Below, one piece after another: positions 33,604 through 42,291 of a stretch of 64,000 nucleotides of DNA. This DNA is from SXOA01 sp964444865. Lineage in GTDB: Bacteria > Planctomycetota > Planctomycetia > Pirellulales > Pirellulaceae. The stretch spans positions 1 to 64,000 of the forward strand of contig CAYUJE010000001.1 in NCBI GenBank assembly GCA_964444865.1, given 5' to 3'. A program made the position numbers and the translations under genes. The notes under the pieces were generated by a model. That model worked only from the letters and a program-made list of their open reading frames with translations. It did no database searches and was not told the origin of the DNA. How positions within the stretch are numbered: position 1 is the first letter of the stretch; the number at the start of each line of letters is the position of its first letter.

Positions 33604-35223
33604 GTGGCTAAGCAACTTCTTTTTGATGATATCGCCCGCGCCCGGATGCTGGCCGGCGTGGACAAGCTGGCAAACGCCGTCGCGGTGACGATGGGCCCGA
33701 CCGGCAAGAACGTGATTATTGACAAGTCCTTCGGCGGTCCGACCGTGACGAAGGACGGCGTCACCGTCGCCAAGGAAGTCGATCTCGAAGATCGCTTCGA
33801 GAACATGGGAGCCAAACTGGTGGTCGAAGTCGCTCAAAAGACATCCGACTTGGCTGGCGACGGCACCACCACCGCCACCGTGCTCGCCCGAGCCATTTTC
33901 AAAGAAGGCCTCCGCAACGTGGTTGCCGGTAGCAATCCCACGGCCATTCGCCGCGGCATTGATAAAGCGGTCGAAGCTGCCACTACAAAGCTCATCTCCT
34001 TGGCCAAGCCCGTGACCAGCAAGGAAGAAGTCGCCGCTGTCGGCGCCATCAGTGCCAACAACGACAATGCAATCGGCGAACTACTCGCTGATGCGCTCCA
34101 ACGGGTGGGCAAGGACGGCGTCATCACCGTCGAAGAAGGCAAGTCCACCGATACCAAAGTCGAATTCGTTGATGGGATGCAGTTCGACAAGGGCTACGTC
34201 TCGCCCTATTTTATCAATCGTCCCGCGACGATGGATGTGCTGCTCGAAGACACGCTGATCCTGATTTACGACAAAAAGTTGAGCAACGTCCGGGAAATCG
34301 TGCCGATTCTCGAAAAGACCGCTCAAACCGGCAAGCCGCTGCTGATCATCGCGGAAGATGTCGATGCGGAAGCTCTCACTCTGCTCGTGGTGAACAAGCT
34401 TCGCGGCGTCCTCAACGTCTGTGCGGTCAAGGCTCCGGGCTTTGGCGACCGTCGCAAGGCGATGCTGGGCGACATCGCCATCCTGACCGGTGGGACGATG
34501 ATCAGCGACGACCTCGGCCTTCAGCTTGAGAATCTGAGCCTGGAGCATCTCGGCCGGGCCAAGAAAGTCTCGGTCGATAAGAACAACACCACCCTCGTTG
34601 AAGGTGCCGGCAAGCGGGCCGACATCGACAAACGGATTCAGCAAATCAAGAATCAGATGGCCCAGGTGGAGAGCGAGTACGACAAGGAGAAGTTCCAAGA
34701 GCGGCTGGCCAAATTGGCTGGCGGCGTGGCGGTCATCTCCGTCGGTGCTGAAACCGAAGCCGACATGAAGCAAAAGAAGGCCCGCGTGGAGGATGCCCTG
34801 CACGCCACCCGCGCCGCGGTGGAAGAAGGCATTCTCCCCGGCGGTGGCGTTGCCCTGCTCCGTTGCACCGGAGCCGTCGAGAAGCTCCGCGATTCCCTGA
34901 AGGGGGACGAGCGGGTCGGTGCCGACATCATCCTGCGGGTTCTCCCCTCGCCGCTGGTGACCATCGTCAACAACGGCGGCAAGGACGGCTCCGTGGTGGC
35001 GGACGAAGTGCTGCAGAAATCCGGCAACATCGGTTATGACGCCAACAGTGGCGAGTACGTCGATATGTACAAAGCCGGCATCATCGATCCCGTGAAGGTA
35101 GTCCGCACCGCCCTCAGCAATGCCGCCAGCATCGCTTCGCTCTTGCTCACGACCGAAGCCCTGGTGACGAACCTGGACAAGGAAGACAAGAAGAAGCGTT
35201 CCGTGGAAGGGGCAATTCGGTAA
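33604..35223 (+). CDS. groEL: Chaperonin GroEL (copy 2)
   Basis: 539 aa from a GTG start, with GAGGGATTTACAC upstream. GDGTTTATVLA and GFGDRRKAMLGDI are conserved. Unlike copy 1 it has no GGM tail, ending instead in a Lys-rich KEDKKKRSVEGAIR. Loss of the GGM tail is known in specialised GroEL paralogues and can change client handling. It follows groES by 94 bp with a hairpin between. A perfect 12-bp hairpin follows the gene. Confidence 0.96.
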   Translation: MAKQLLFDDIARARMLAGVDKLANAVAVTMGPTGKNVIIDKSFGGPTVTKDGVTVAKEVDLEDRFENMGAKLVVEVAQKTSDLAGDGTTTATVLARAIFKEGLRNVVAGSNPTAIRRGIDKAVEAATTKLISLAKPVTSKEEVAAVGAISANNDNAIGELLADALQRVGKDGVITVEEGKSTDTKVEFVDGMQFDKGYVSPYFINRPATMDVLLEDTLILIYDKKLSNVREIVPILEKTAQTGKPLLIIAEDVDAEALTLLVVNKLRGVLNVCAVKAPGFGDRRKAMLGDIAILTGGTMISDDLGLQLENLSLEHLGRAKKVSVDKNNTTLVEGAGKRADIDKRIQQIKNQMAQVESEYDKEKFQERLAKLAGGVAVISVGAETEADMKQKKARVEDALHATRAAVEEGILPGGGVALLRCTGAVEKLRDSLKGDERVGADIILRVLPSPLVTIVNNGGKDGSVVADEVLQKSGNIGYDANSGEYVDMYKAGIIDPVKVVRTALSNAASIASLLLTTEALVTNLDKEDKKKRSVEGAIR

Positions 35224-35256
35224 CGTAGCCACGGGCAGACCGTTTATAATCTTCTC

Positions 35257-35285
35257 CAAGTTCCCGCGCCTGTCGCGGGAACTTG
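35257..35285 (+). terminator. Perfect 12-bp hairpin after groEL2
   Basis: CAAGTTCCCGCG at 35257-35268 pairs with CGCGGGAACTTG at 35274-35285 around a 5-nt loop. No T-run follows. A TATAAT at 35245-35250 just before it raises the alternative that it is the start of the next gene's leader. Confidence 0.6.
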
Positions 35286-35308
35286 TTGAAGGTCAAAGGA
35301 TGCTATCC

Positions 35309-35539
35309 ATGAAAGGCCCTTGGATACTGCTCGGCGTCGGTGCTGTGCTGCTGTTGATCTCCAGTGCAGTCGCAATCGTCAGCCTATTGCTACCGGCGCT
35401 CAGCAATGGCCGCACCGATATGGAAGAGGCCATGCTGGGGATTGTCCCTGGCTGTTGTTGTTCGGCCTTTTCGCTCGCGATGGTATTGGGAGGGATTGTT
35501 TGGTTGGTAGTTGCCGGCAATAAGAATCGCCAAAATTAG
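35309..35539 (+). CDS. Small two-span membrane protein
   Basis: 76 aa from the ATG at 35309, chosen because AAAGGA lies eight bases upstream; an ATG at 35300 overlaps that site. Two hydrophobic segments (about 5-27 and 43-69) with a CCC triplet (PGCCCSAF) at the start of the second. No family recognised. Lies between groEL2 and dnaJ, co-directional. Confidence 0.6.
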   Translation: MKGPWILLGVGAVLLLISSAVAIVSLLLPALSNGRTDMEEAMLGIVPGCCCSAFSLAMVLGGIVWLVVAGNKNRQN

Positions 35540-35654
35540 GGCCTGCTTTTTGCTGAAAAACTGCCGACAGGCCCTTTCTGACAGCATTCAATGTTGTAGG
35601 TTTTCAGGGGCGATTTTCTGATTTGCGGCATCGACTTTCCCGGCACTTGCGGCC

Positions 35655-36794
35655 ATGAGCACAATGGCAACCAAACGCGATTACTACGAAGTGCTGGGAG
35701 TCGGCCGCGATGCCTCCGGGAAAGAGATTGCCGCTGCCTATCGCAAGCTGGCGATCAAATATCACCCGGATAGCCATCCTGGCGATGCCGACGCCACCAT
35801 GCGCTTCAAGGAAGCGGCTGAAGCGTATGAAATCCTCTCCGACGACGAGAAGCGGGAGCGCTACAATCGCTTCGGCCATGACGCACCCGGTCTCGGCGGC
35901 GGGCCGCAGTTCCAAGACGTAGAAGACATCTTCGAAGCCTTCGGCGGCATTTTCGGCGACCTCTTCGGCGGCAGCCGTGGCGGTGGTGGCAGAACTCGCC
36001 GTGCTCGCCGCGGTGCCGACGTGCAAGTGCAGGTGACGCTGGAACTGGAAGAGGCAGCGCGCGGCATCAACAAGACGGTCGAGTTCAACCGCAGCAAGAA
36101 GTGCGAGACATGTGTAGGGAGCGGAGCCAGGCCCGGTTCCAAAAAGGCGACCTGCCAGTATTGCGGCGGCCGTGGGCAAATCGTGCAGTCCGCCGGCATT
36201 TTACGGGTCCAGACGACTTGCCCGTCGTGCCAAGGCTCCGGCTCGACAATCACCGAGCCGTGCGAAGCTTGTCGCGGGCGGGGATATAGTGGCGAGCGCG
36301 TGAAGCAGGAAGTGAAGATTCCTCCTGGCATCGATGACGGAATGCAAGTCCGCATTCGCGGCGAAGGAGAGCCGAGCCCCGACGGCGGCCCAGCCGGTGA
36401 TTTGTATTGCCATGTGCAGGTTCGTAAGCACCGGTTGTTCCAGCGAGACGGCAACAATCTGGTCCTGCAGATGCCCATTTCGTACACGCAAGCCGCCCTG
36501 GGTTCCACCTTGGAAATCCCCACGCTGCAGGGTAAACACGAATTGACCATCGGCCCGGGAACGCAGTCGGGGGACGTTTTTCGCATTCGTGGCCGGGGAG
36601 TGGCCGATCCCCGCGGCAGTGGTCCTGGAGATTTGCTCGTACAAACGCACATCGAAGTCCCCAAAAAGATTTCTCCGGAACAAGAGAAGCTTCTGCGGGA
36701 GCTGGCGGAAATGGAGCGAGCCCACGTTTCGCCCCATCGAAAGTCGTTTTTTGAGAAAATCAAGGATTACTTCGCAGGAGAAGAACCCAAATAG
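35655..36794 (+). CDS. dnaJ: Chaperone protein DnaJ
   Basis: 379 aa; MATKRDYYEVLG at 35664 is an equally good start. J domain with the HPD motif (KYHPDSHPGD) near residue 37, then a Gly/Phe-rich linker (GGIFGDLFGGSRGGGGRT), four CxxCxGxG-type zinc repeats at about 150-215 (CETCVGSG, CQYCGGRG, CPSCQGSG, CEACRGRG) and the C-terminal substrate-binding domains. Stimulates DnaK; dnaK is not in the window. Followed by grpE across a family B palindrome. Confidence 0.96.
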   Translation: MSTMATKRDYYEVLGVGRDASGKEIAAAYRKLAIKYHPDSHPGDADATMRFKEAAEAYEILSDDEKRERYNRFGHDAPGLGGGPQFQDVEDIFEAFGGIFGDLFGGSRGGGGRTRRARRGADVQVQVTLELEEAARGINKTVEFNRSKKCETCVGSGARPGSKKATCQYCGGRGQIVQSAGILRVQTTCPSCQGSGSTITEPCEACRGRGYSGERVKQEVKIPPGIDDGMQVRIRGEGEPSPDGGPAGDLYCHVQVRKHRLFQRDGNNLVLQMPISYTQAALGSTLEIPTLQGKHELTIGPGTQSGDVFRIRGRGVADPRGSGPGDLLVQTHIEVPKKISPEQEKLLRELAEMERAHVSPHRKSFFEKIKDYFAGEEPK

Positions 36795-36797
36795 AGC

Positions 36798-36854
36798 TAT
36801 AGTTGCCTTTCGCTTCGCGAAGGCGAGTACTTTCGCGGAGCGAAAGGCGACTAT
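36798..36854. repeat. Dispersed palindromic repeat, family B
   Basis: A 57-bp near-perfect palindrome: left arm begins ATAGTTGCCTTTCGCTTCG, right arm ends GAGCGAAAGGCGACTAT. Same design as 25028-25078. Lies between dnaJ and grpE. Confidence 0.9.
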
Positions 36855-36926
36855 GGGCACAAAGTATGCAGATGCAATGGATCGCGAATATTGCCTGCCT
36901 CCAAACTTGAACCCATCGTAACCATC

Positions 36927-37439
36927 ATGGCTGACGACTCCAAAACGCAAGAAGCAATCGACGACCAGGTTTTCGCCGCGGATTCCTTGAGCGAACTGGC
37001 GAAGCTGCAACAAGACCTTTCTGACGCCAACGAAAAGATCCTGCGCGGACAGGCCGAACTGGAGAATTATCGCAAACGAGTCCGACGCGAGATGGAAGAG
37101 GAGCGGCGGTATGCCCTGCTTCCGTTTGCCCGTGATTTGCTCGCCGTCGTGGATAATTTGGAACGGGCCATCGCCGCCGGCCAGGAAGGGGGAGATCTGC
37201 TGGAGGGCGTGAAGATGGTTTCCGCACAATTGCAAAATGTGCTCAATCAACATCAGTGTGTGCGGATTGACACGGTCGGCCAGCCCTTCGATCCCAATGT
37301 GCATCAGGCCATCGCCCAGGAAGCCAGCAATGAATATCCCGCTGGAACGGTCACACGCGAAGCCCAGTCCGGCTACAAGCTTTTCGACCGCGTCATCCGC
37401 CCCGCCCAAGTTTTTGTCTCCACCGGAGCCCCATCGTAG
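36927..37439 (+). CDS. grpE: Nucleotide exchange factor GrpE
   Basis: 170 aa from the ATG at 36927; a TTG further upstream lies just after the palindrome and is less likely. A long N-terminal coiled coil (LAKLQQDLSDANEKILRGQ) leads into the conserved ELENYRKRVRREMEEE and LLAVVDNLERAI, and the beta domain carries FDPNVHQAIAQEAS. Releases ADP from DnaK. Its stop codon TAG forms the first bases of a family A palindrome. Confidence 0.95.
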   Translation: MADDSKTQEAIDDQVFAADSLSELAKLQQDLSDANEKILRGQAELENYRKRVRREMEEERRYALLPFARDLLAVVDNLERAIAAGQEGGDLLEGVKMVSAQLQNVLNQHQCVRIDTVGQPFDPNVHQAIAQEASNEYPAGTVTREAQSGYKLFDRVIRPAQVFVSTGAPS

Positions 37440-37462
37440 TCCACTCACTCCGTGAGCGGACA
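37437..37462. repeat. Dispersed palindromic repeat, family A, overlapping grpE stop
   Basis: TAG followed by TCCACTCACTCCGTGAGCGGACA. The TAG is the grpE stop codon, so the repeat appears to supply it. The same TAG-plus-palindrome arrangement is found at 58867-58892. Confidence 0.85.
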
Positions 37463-37507
37463 TGCCTGAACACCGAGTGTGCAGGCTATTGGAACCAGAG
37501 AAAACAC

Positions 37508-37858
37508 ATGCCCACCTACGACTACGAGTGCGATGCCTGCCGTCACAAGTTTGAAATCTTTCAGAACATGAGCGACGAGTTGCTCACAAAGTGCCCCAAG
37601 TGCAAGAAGAAGAAACTTCGTCGACTCTTCGGTGCCGGCGCGGCGATCATGTTCAAAGGGAGCGGCTTCTACCAGACCGACTACCGGAGCGAGTCGTATA
37701 AGAAGTCTGCCGCGGCGGAGAAAACTTCCAGCGAGCCCGCAGCTGCCTCGACCGATTCCAAAACCTCCGATACCAAGAGCGATTCCAAGCCGGCTGAAAG
37801 CAAGCCCGCAGCCGAGAGCAAACCGGCGGCACCACCCAAGCCGGACAAGAAGAAGTAG
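37508..37858 (+). CDS. FmdB family zinc-ribbon protein
   Basis: 116 aa. The N-terminal 40 residues form the FmdB/CxxC_CxxC_SSSS zinc ribbon: MPTYDYECDACRHKFE and CPKCKKKKLRRLFG. GSGFYQTDYRS follows, also typical. The C-terminal 60 residues are a low-complexity Lys/Pro/Ser/Ala tail. A putative regulatory protein, function unknown. 11 bp before yacG. Confidence 0.92.
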   Translation: MPTYDYECDACRHKFEIFQNMSDELLTKCPKCKKKKLRRLFGAGAAIMFKGSGFYQTDYRSESYKKSAAAEKTSSEPAAASTDSKTSDTKSDSKPAESKPAAESKPAAPPKPDKKK

Positions 37859-37869
37859 CGGGGCAGAGT

Positions 37870-38061
37870 ATGTCTACCATTCGTTGCCCCATTTGCGAGA
37901 GGCAATTCGACCCCGCCGTTTCCCGGGCGATGCCTTTCTGCACCCAGCGCTGCCGCCAGATCGACTTGGGGCGCTGGCTGCGGGAGAGCTACAGCGTGCC
38001 AATGGAGCCGAAGGAAGAGGAGGAAGGAGCCACGGATGAAATACGGAGTGAACACGGATGA
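37870..38061 (+). CDS. yacG: DNA gyrase inhibitor YacG
   Basis: 63 aa. Zinc-binding pattern CPIC...CTQRC (residues 6-9 and 24-28) followed by QIDLGRWLRESYSVP, which is diagnostic for YacG. The family binds GyrB and inhibits gyrase in E. coli. The acidic C-terminal tail is normal. Confidence 0.93.
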   Translation: MSTIRCPICERQFDPAVSRAMPFCTQRCRQIDLGRWLRESYSVPMEPKEEEEGATDEIRSEHG

Positions 38062-38141
38062 GATGCCTGGATTGGTGAGTTCTGATTTCTGCTTCTTCCG
38101 TGTTTGATCCGCGTTCGCTCCGTGGACCAATTCGACTTGGC

Positions 38142-38169
38142 TTGCGGCAGCGAACTGGCCGCGTATAAT
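38142..38169 (+). promoter_or_regulatory. Candidate sigma-70 type promoter
   Basis: TTGCGG at 38142-38147 and a perfect TATAAT at 38164-38169, spaced 16 bp, 40 bp before the ATG at 38209. Planctomycete promoter rules are not well fixed, so this is tentative. Confidence 0.4.
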
Positions 38170-38208
38170 TCCCGCTGACTTATTTCTCTTTTCGGCAAGG
38201 ATCAGCCC

Positions 38209-39438
38209 ATGACCGATGAACGCGGGGTGCTGCGGCGAATTGCCTGGCGTGAGCTGTTTCCCTGGCTGATTATCTTCCGCACGTTTCGCCTTTCGATATC
38301 GCCGACGCTACTTGCCGTTGCCACGCTGGCGGTTGCCCTTTCCTACGTGGGAACTGGCGTGGGAACGATCTTTCTAAGACAGGAAGACCTGACCAAAGAG
38401 GGGCAAATCAAGTTAGTGAGCCCTCCTCTCGCGGCGAATGTTCCTCCAGCGGTGGCGAAGTATCTACCTGCCGAGGGAAGTTCCGCATCTCAAGGCTACT
38501 TTCGATTGGCGGACCCCTTCTACCGCATTTTCCGGCGCGAGTTAAACCTCCATTACGCTGCTTACTACGTGTTTGTCTCGCTCTGGTCGCTCGCTGTCTG
38601 GGCGTTTGCCGGCGGCATCATCACGCGGAGAGCCATCGTGGAATTTGCCACTGACGAAACGCCCGGAATCGTTGATACCGTTAAGTTCGTTGGCCGTAGG
38701 TATCTGTGGTACTTCCTCGCGCCGCTTTATCCGCTGTGCGGCATTCTCTTGCTGATGCTTCCCATTGCGGCACTCGGTTTGATGGCGCGAATTACCGATC
38801 TGGGTGTCGTGCTCGCGGGACTGGTATGGATTCTGGTCATTGTTGCGGGACTCGTAGCAGCATGGCTTCTGGCCGGATTGCTGTTCGGCTTTCCGCTGAT
38901 GTGGGGGACCATCAGCGCGGAGCGGGAAGGGGACGCCTTTGAAGCCTTCAGTCGATCGTTTTCGTATGTCTACGGCAAACCGCTGCACTATCTCTTCTAT
39001 GCCATCGTTGCCGCGCTGTTCGGAGCGCTTTGCCTGGCCATTATTCAGGGCGCGGCCGAAATCATCATTGAATTTGGATTCTGGGCTTTGTCGTGGGGTG
39101 CCGGGGAAGCAAGGATGCGGCAGATTGGAAGTCTCGCCGATCTAGGATTGTCCGGGTTGTATGCTCCACTTGCACCCGCGGAACCTGGCATTGTGAAAGC
39201 CGGTGTCTTTCTGATGCTCCTGGCAATCGGTTTGGTGCGCTTAATAGCGACCGGCTTTGTCTTCAGCTTCTTTTGGTGCGTGGCCAGCGCGATTTATCTG
39301 CTGCTGCGGCAGGAGGTGGACGACAAGGAATTGGACGATGTTTACATGCCGGTCGAGCCACCTGCGCCGAAAGGGCCGCTGCAATCTGCGGCGACCACTG
39401 CATCCGAGCCCGCGACCACTTCTCCGCCGCAACAGTGA
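38209..39438 (+). CDS. Polytopic membrane protein of unknown function
   Basis: 409 aa with at least six long hydrophobic segments (about 33-55, 125-147, 165-195, 200-235, 260-290 and 325-365). A soluble loop at about 62-110 lies between the first two. The C-terminus is Pro/Ala/Thr-rich and cytosolic or periplasmic. Repeated polar positions in the middle (REGDAFEAFSRSFSYV) resemble glycerophosphoryl-diester/DUF-type permease-like planctomycete proteins, but no family is assigned with confidence. Preceded by a candidate promoter. Confidence 0.8.
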   Translation: MTDERGVLRRIAWRELFPWLIIFRTFRLSISPTLLAVATLAVALSYVGTGVGTIFLRQEDLTKEGQIKLVSPPLAANVPPAVAKYLPAEGSSASQGYFRLADPFYRIFRRELNLHYAAYYVFVSLWSLAVWAFAGGIITRRAIVEFATDETPGIVDTVKFVGRRYLWYFLAPLYPLCGILLLMLPIAALGLMARITDLGVVLAGLVWILVIVAGLVAAWLLAGLLFGFPLMWGTISAEREGDAFEAFSRSFSYVYGKPLHYLFYAIVAALFGALCLAIIQGAAEIIIEFGFWALSWGAGEARMRQIGSLADLGLSGLYAPLAPAEPGIVKAGVFLMLLAIGLVRLIATGFVFSFFWCVASAIYLLLRQEVDDKELDDVYMPVEPPAPKGPLQSAATTASEPATTSPPQQ

Positions 39439-39511
39439 GCCGAGAGTGCAGGCCGTCATTCCATGACCGCCCATACTTCGCCGCACCGACGAAGCATCAA
39501 GATGGGGGTTG

Positions 39512-39868
39512 TTACGGAGTAACGCCCCACTTTTTCAAAATCTCCACATAGGTTCGGTCGAACGCCGAATTTGGCATCACGTCATCGCAGCCCGCTTCCT
39601 GAGCGGCAGCGAGCGAGGCTGCATTCACATGCGAGCCAAAAGCGACAATGCGGGCTGTCGGTGATTTTGAACGAACTTCCTCCACAATCTTCGGCAGATC
39701 CAAGCCGTTTTGTCCCAGGTCGATAATCATCAGCCGCGTCTGGTCGGACAGCTTTGTCGCCAGATCATTCGGATTCGCCAGGACCTGCAAGGGAACCTTG
39801 AGTACATTGGCCGCACCGGAAACCCGCGAGGCAAACATCAAATTGGGGCAGAGAAACACAACGGACAT
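39512..39868 (-). CDS. Response-regulator receiver-like protein
   Basis: 118 aa with an alternating beta/alpha pattern of a CheY-like receiver: LMIIDLGQNGLD places an Asp (about residue 50) where the phospho-acceptor would be, and IVAFGSH and the C-terminal DDVMPNSAF match later strands. The acidic pair near the N-terminus is missing and the usual Lys is not obvious, so phosphorylation is doubtful. Stand-alone, about 170 bp after the kinase gene on the same strand. Confidence 0.65.
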   Translation of the reverse strand: MSVVFLCPNLMFASRVSGAANVLKVPLQVLANPNDLATKLSDQTRLMIIDLGQNGLDLPKIVEEVRSKSPTARIVAFGSHVNAASLAAAQEAGCDDVMPNSAFDRTYVEILKKWGVTP

Positions 39869-40038
39869 GAACGAATGCTTTCCCGAAAAAGGAAGGGGAA
39901 TGGCCGCGAAAATCGCGAAACATCAGCAAGTCAAAAGCCGATTGGACATGAATGAAATCGGCGAATCCTCGCATCTTCGTGACTTCTTGTGCTTTTCGTG
40001 GCGATTCCCCTTCTTGCCTTGTTATTCCGTTGCCACGC

Positions 40039-41178
40039 TCACGCCGCCGCATTCGCATCATCCTGAGCGTCCATCTCTTTCAAGTCCTCCAGCCACTGCC
40101 GAATTTCATTGTCATACTCGGCGGAAAGATGGCCGAAGACAAGTTGCCGATGGAAAGCGGCAGCTCCCTCTTTGAGCAGTTCTGCTGCTTCGGCGCTGGG
40201 GAACCGGCGGACGGAGTCGAAGGCGATCATTCCGCGGCAAAAGCTCATGAGCAGATCGCAGCCGACAACTTCCTGCGGCAGAATCTCGTGTAGCCTGTGC
40301 GGCAACAAGCGTTTGGCTTCCAGCAAATCCTTGGCATCTTTGATTCCCCGGAACGGCGGCCGTCCAGAAAGCAATTCAATCAGCACATACCCGAGCGAGC
40401 AAAGATCGCTGCGCGAGGAACATTCCCGCCGCTCCAGAACTTCTGGGGCGGCATAGGCCAGAGTACAGGCCAGGCCGGCGGGCGCATGGGCAATCTCAAA
40501 GGCCGAACCGAAATCCACGATTTTGGTGATCCCCGTTCGCTTGAGCATGATGTTCGATGGCTTGATGTCGCCATGCACAATCCCGTGGCGGTGCAGAGCG
40601 GCCAGGCCCGAAAGGCAGTCCCGCACAATGGCCACCGCAACTCCCGCCTTCATCCGCGGCTGCACCGGGCCGTGCGTGGCGACTACGTTATTAAGATGTT
40701 CCCAGCGCCGGGCACTAACCCGATCCCGTATGCGTTCCAGCATTCCGGGCACCAACAGCCGGGCCAGATCATATCCGTCAATCCACTCCATAATCATCAT
40801 GCGAATCCGCTCGCGGTCCACAAAGTTATAGACATAGAGCAGGTTGTCGTGCTGAATTTGGGCGATCCGGGCCGACACGCGGGCCATCCGCTGCATGGCC
40901 GTGTCGTAATTCGCCGCGGAGTCAAACCGCTCGGGCGAAAAAATCTTCAGGGCGGCCGGCAGCGTGAACTCTTCGGTCCCGCGGAGCTCCGTCAGATAAA
41001 CCACCCCTTGCCCCCCCGAACCCAGCAACTTGATCAGCCGTTGATGGCTGGTCCAGCTCATCCGCTGCTCGGTGACGAACATCTTGTATCGGTCAACCAG
41101 CTCATTCGGCTCCGCGGGAGCAGGTTGCCCGCCGGGAGTGAGCGTGGGGTGCAACTCGTGGCACGTGGTCGTCAGCAT
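40039..41178 (-). CDS. Serine/threonine protein kinase
   Basis: 379 aa. Kinase landmarks: Gly-rich loop GSGGQGVVY at 53-61, ALKIF lysine K78, catalytic loop HGDIKPSNIML at 202-212 and DFG at 222-224, then the APE motif (YAAPEVLE). HRD is replaced by HGD, the non-RD form. No transmembrane segment or sensor domain follows; the C-terminal ~60 residues are helical and acidic. A soluble Hanks-type kinase with unknown targets. Followed by the receiver-like gene. Confidence 0.93.
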   Translation of the reverse strand: MLTTTCHELHPTLTPGGQPAPAEPNELVDRYKMFVTEQRMSWTSHQRLIKLLGSGGQGVVYLTELRGTEEFTLPAALKIFSPERFDSAANYDTAMQRMARVSARIAQIQHDNLLYVYNFVDRERIRMMIMEWIDGYDLARLLVPGMLERIRDRVSARRWEHLNNVVATHGPVQPRMKAGVAVAIVRDCLSGLAALHRHGIVHGDIKPSNIMLKRTGITKIVDFGSAFEIAHAPAGLACTLAYAAPEVLERRECSSRSDLCSLGYVLIELLSGRPPFRGIKDAKDLLEAKRLLPHRLHEILPQEVVGCDLLMSFCRGMIAFDSVRRFPSAEAAELLKEGAAAFHRQLVFGHLSAEYDNEIRQWLEDLKEMDAQDDANAAA

Positions 41179-41370
41179 GTTCCTACCGCCTTTCCTAACG
41201 AATCCTTCACCTGCAATGTACGCCCCGCCTGCCAGCGGCGTAAATACGGGTTCCCTCCAACAAGTGGTCGGCTCGGGGGTACGGCAGATTGATTGCCGCA
41301 GCGGAGTGCCTAAGATGACCTAATCTTCCCTTGAACCTTTTGCATTGCTATCACCCATTTGGAGTTTGCC

Positions 41371-42204
41371 ATGTCTCGCCTCTCCCGCCGCCGCTTTCTC
41401 GCCACCTCAGCCGCCGCTTCCGCGGCAATTACCGCGAACGGTGCCCTTCTATCGCGACTGGCATATGCCGCTCCCGCGAAGGAAGACTGGATCACGCTGT
41501 TCGACGGCAAGACGCTCAAAGGCTGGCACAAGAATCCAGAAAAAATTGGCCACGGAACTGGCGGCATATGGCAAGTCGAAGACGGCGCGATTGCCGGAGA
41601 GCAAGATCCCCCTGGCAGCGGCAATGGGGGCATCCTGCTGACGGACCGAAAATTCGGCGACTTCGAATTGCTCATCGACATGAAGCCGACCTGGGGTGTT
41701 TGCTCCGGCCTCTTCCTGCGAAGCAACGACAAGGGGCAATGCCTGCAGATGATGGTGGACTATCACGACGCCGGCAATGTCGGCCAGATTTATGGCGAAG
41801 GAACAGGCGGCTTCGCGGCCCGCAACTTTGACGTCAACGGAAAATATGACGCCGACAAGAAACACGTTGGCTACACCACCGACAAGCACAAAACGGCCGA
41901 GGAAGTCGGTCTCGTTTCCTCTTGCACCCCCGAAGAATGGGTTAAAGCCTGGAAGCTCGATGACTGGAACACGGCTCGCGTCCTTTGTGAAGGAAAATAT
42001 CCCAAAGTCACCACCTGGATCAACGGCCAGCAAATCTGCGTCTGGGACGGAGCAACCTCCAAAGCCGAGCGCTATGACAAGGAAGCGGTCCTCAAAGCCC
42101 TGGGCACCGAAGGGAGCATTGCCGTGCAGGTCCACGGCGGCCAAAACTGGCTCGCCGGCGCCAAGTGCCGCTGGCGGAACATCAAGATCCGATCGTTGGC
42201 GTAA
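41371..42204 (+). CDS. Tat-exported DUF1080 family protein
   Basis: 277 aa from the ATG at 41371, with GGAG six bases upstream. Twin-arginine signal (RLSRRRFLATSAAASAA). DUF1080 (3-keto-disaccharide hydrolase-like, concanavalin-like fold): WITLFDGKTLKGWHKNPE, GGILLTDRKFGDFELLIDMK, and SGLFLRSNDKG. Members are exported carbohydrate-active or binding proteins abundant in planctomycetes. Single gene. Confidence 0.93.
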   Translation: MSRLSRRRFLATSAAASAAITANGALLSRLAYAAPAKEDWITLFDGKTLKGWHKNPEKIGHGTGGIWQVEDGAIAGEQDPPGSGNGGILLTDRKFGDFELLIDMKPTWGVCSGLFLRSNDKGQCLQMMVDYHDAGNVGQIYGEGTGGFAARNFDVNGKYDADKKHVGYTTDKHKTAEEVGLVSSCTPEEWVKAWKLDDWNTARVLCEGKYPKVTTWINGQQICVWDGATSKAERYDKEAVLKALGTEGSIAVQVHGGQNWLAGAKCRWRNIKIRSLA

Positions 42205-42291
42205 GATTCGATTTTATCCGTCGGTTAATTCCTGGCAGTTGATCACGGTTTAGTCGTCGTGATGAACGGATACCTCTGCCAGGAGTGACCC

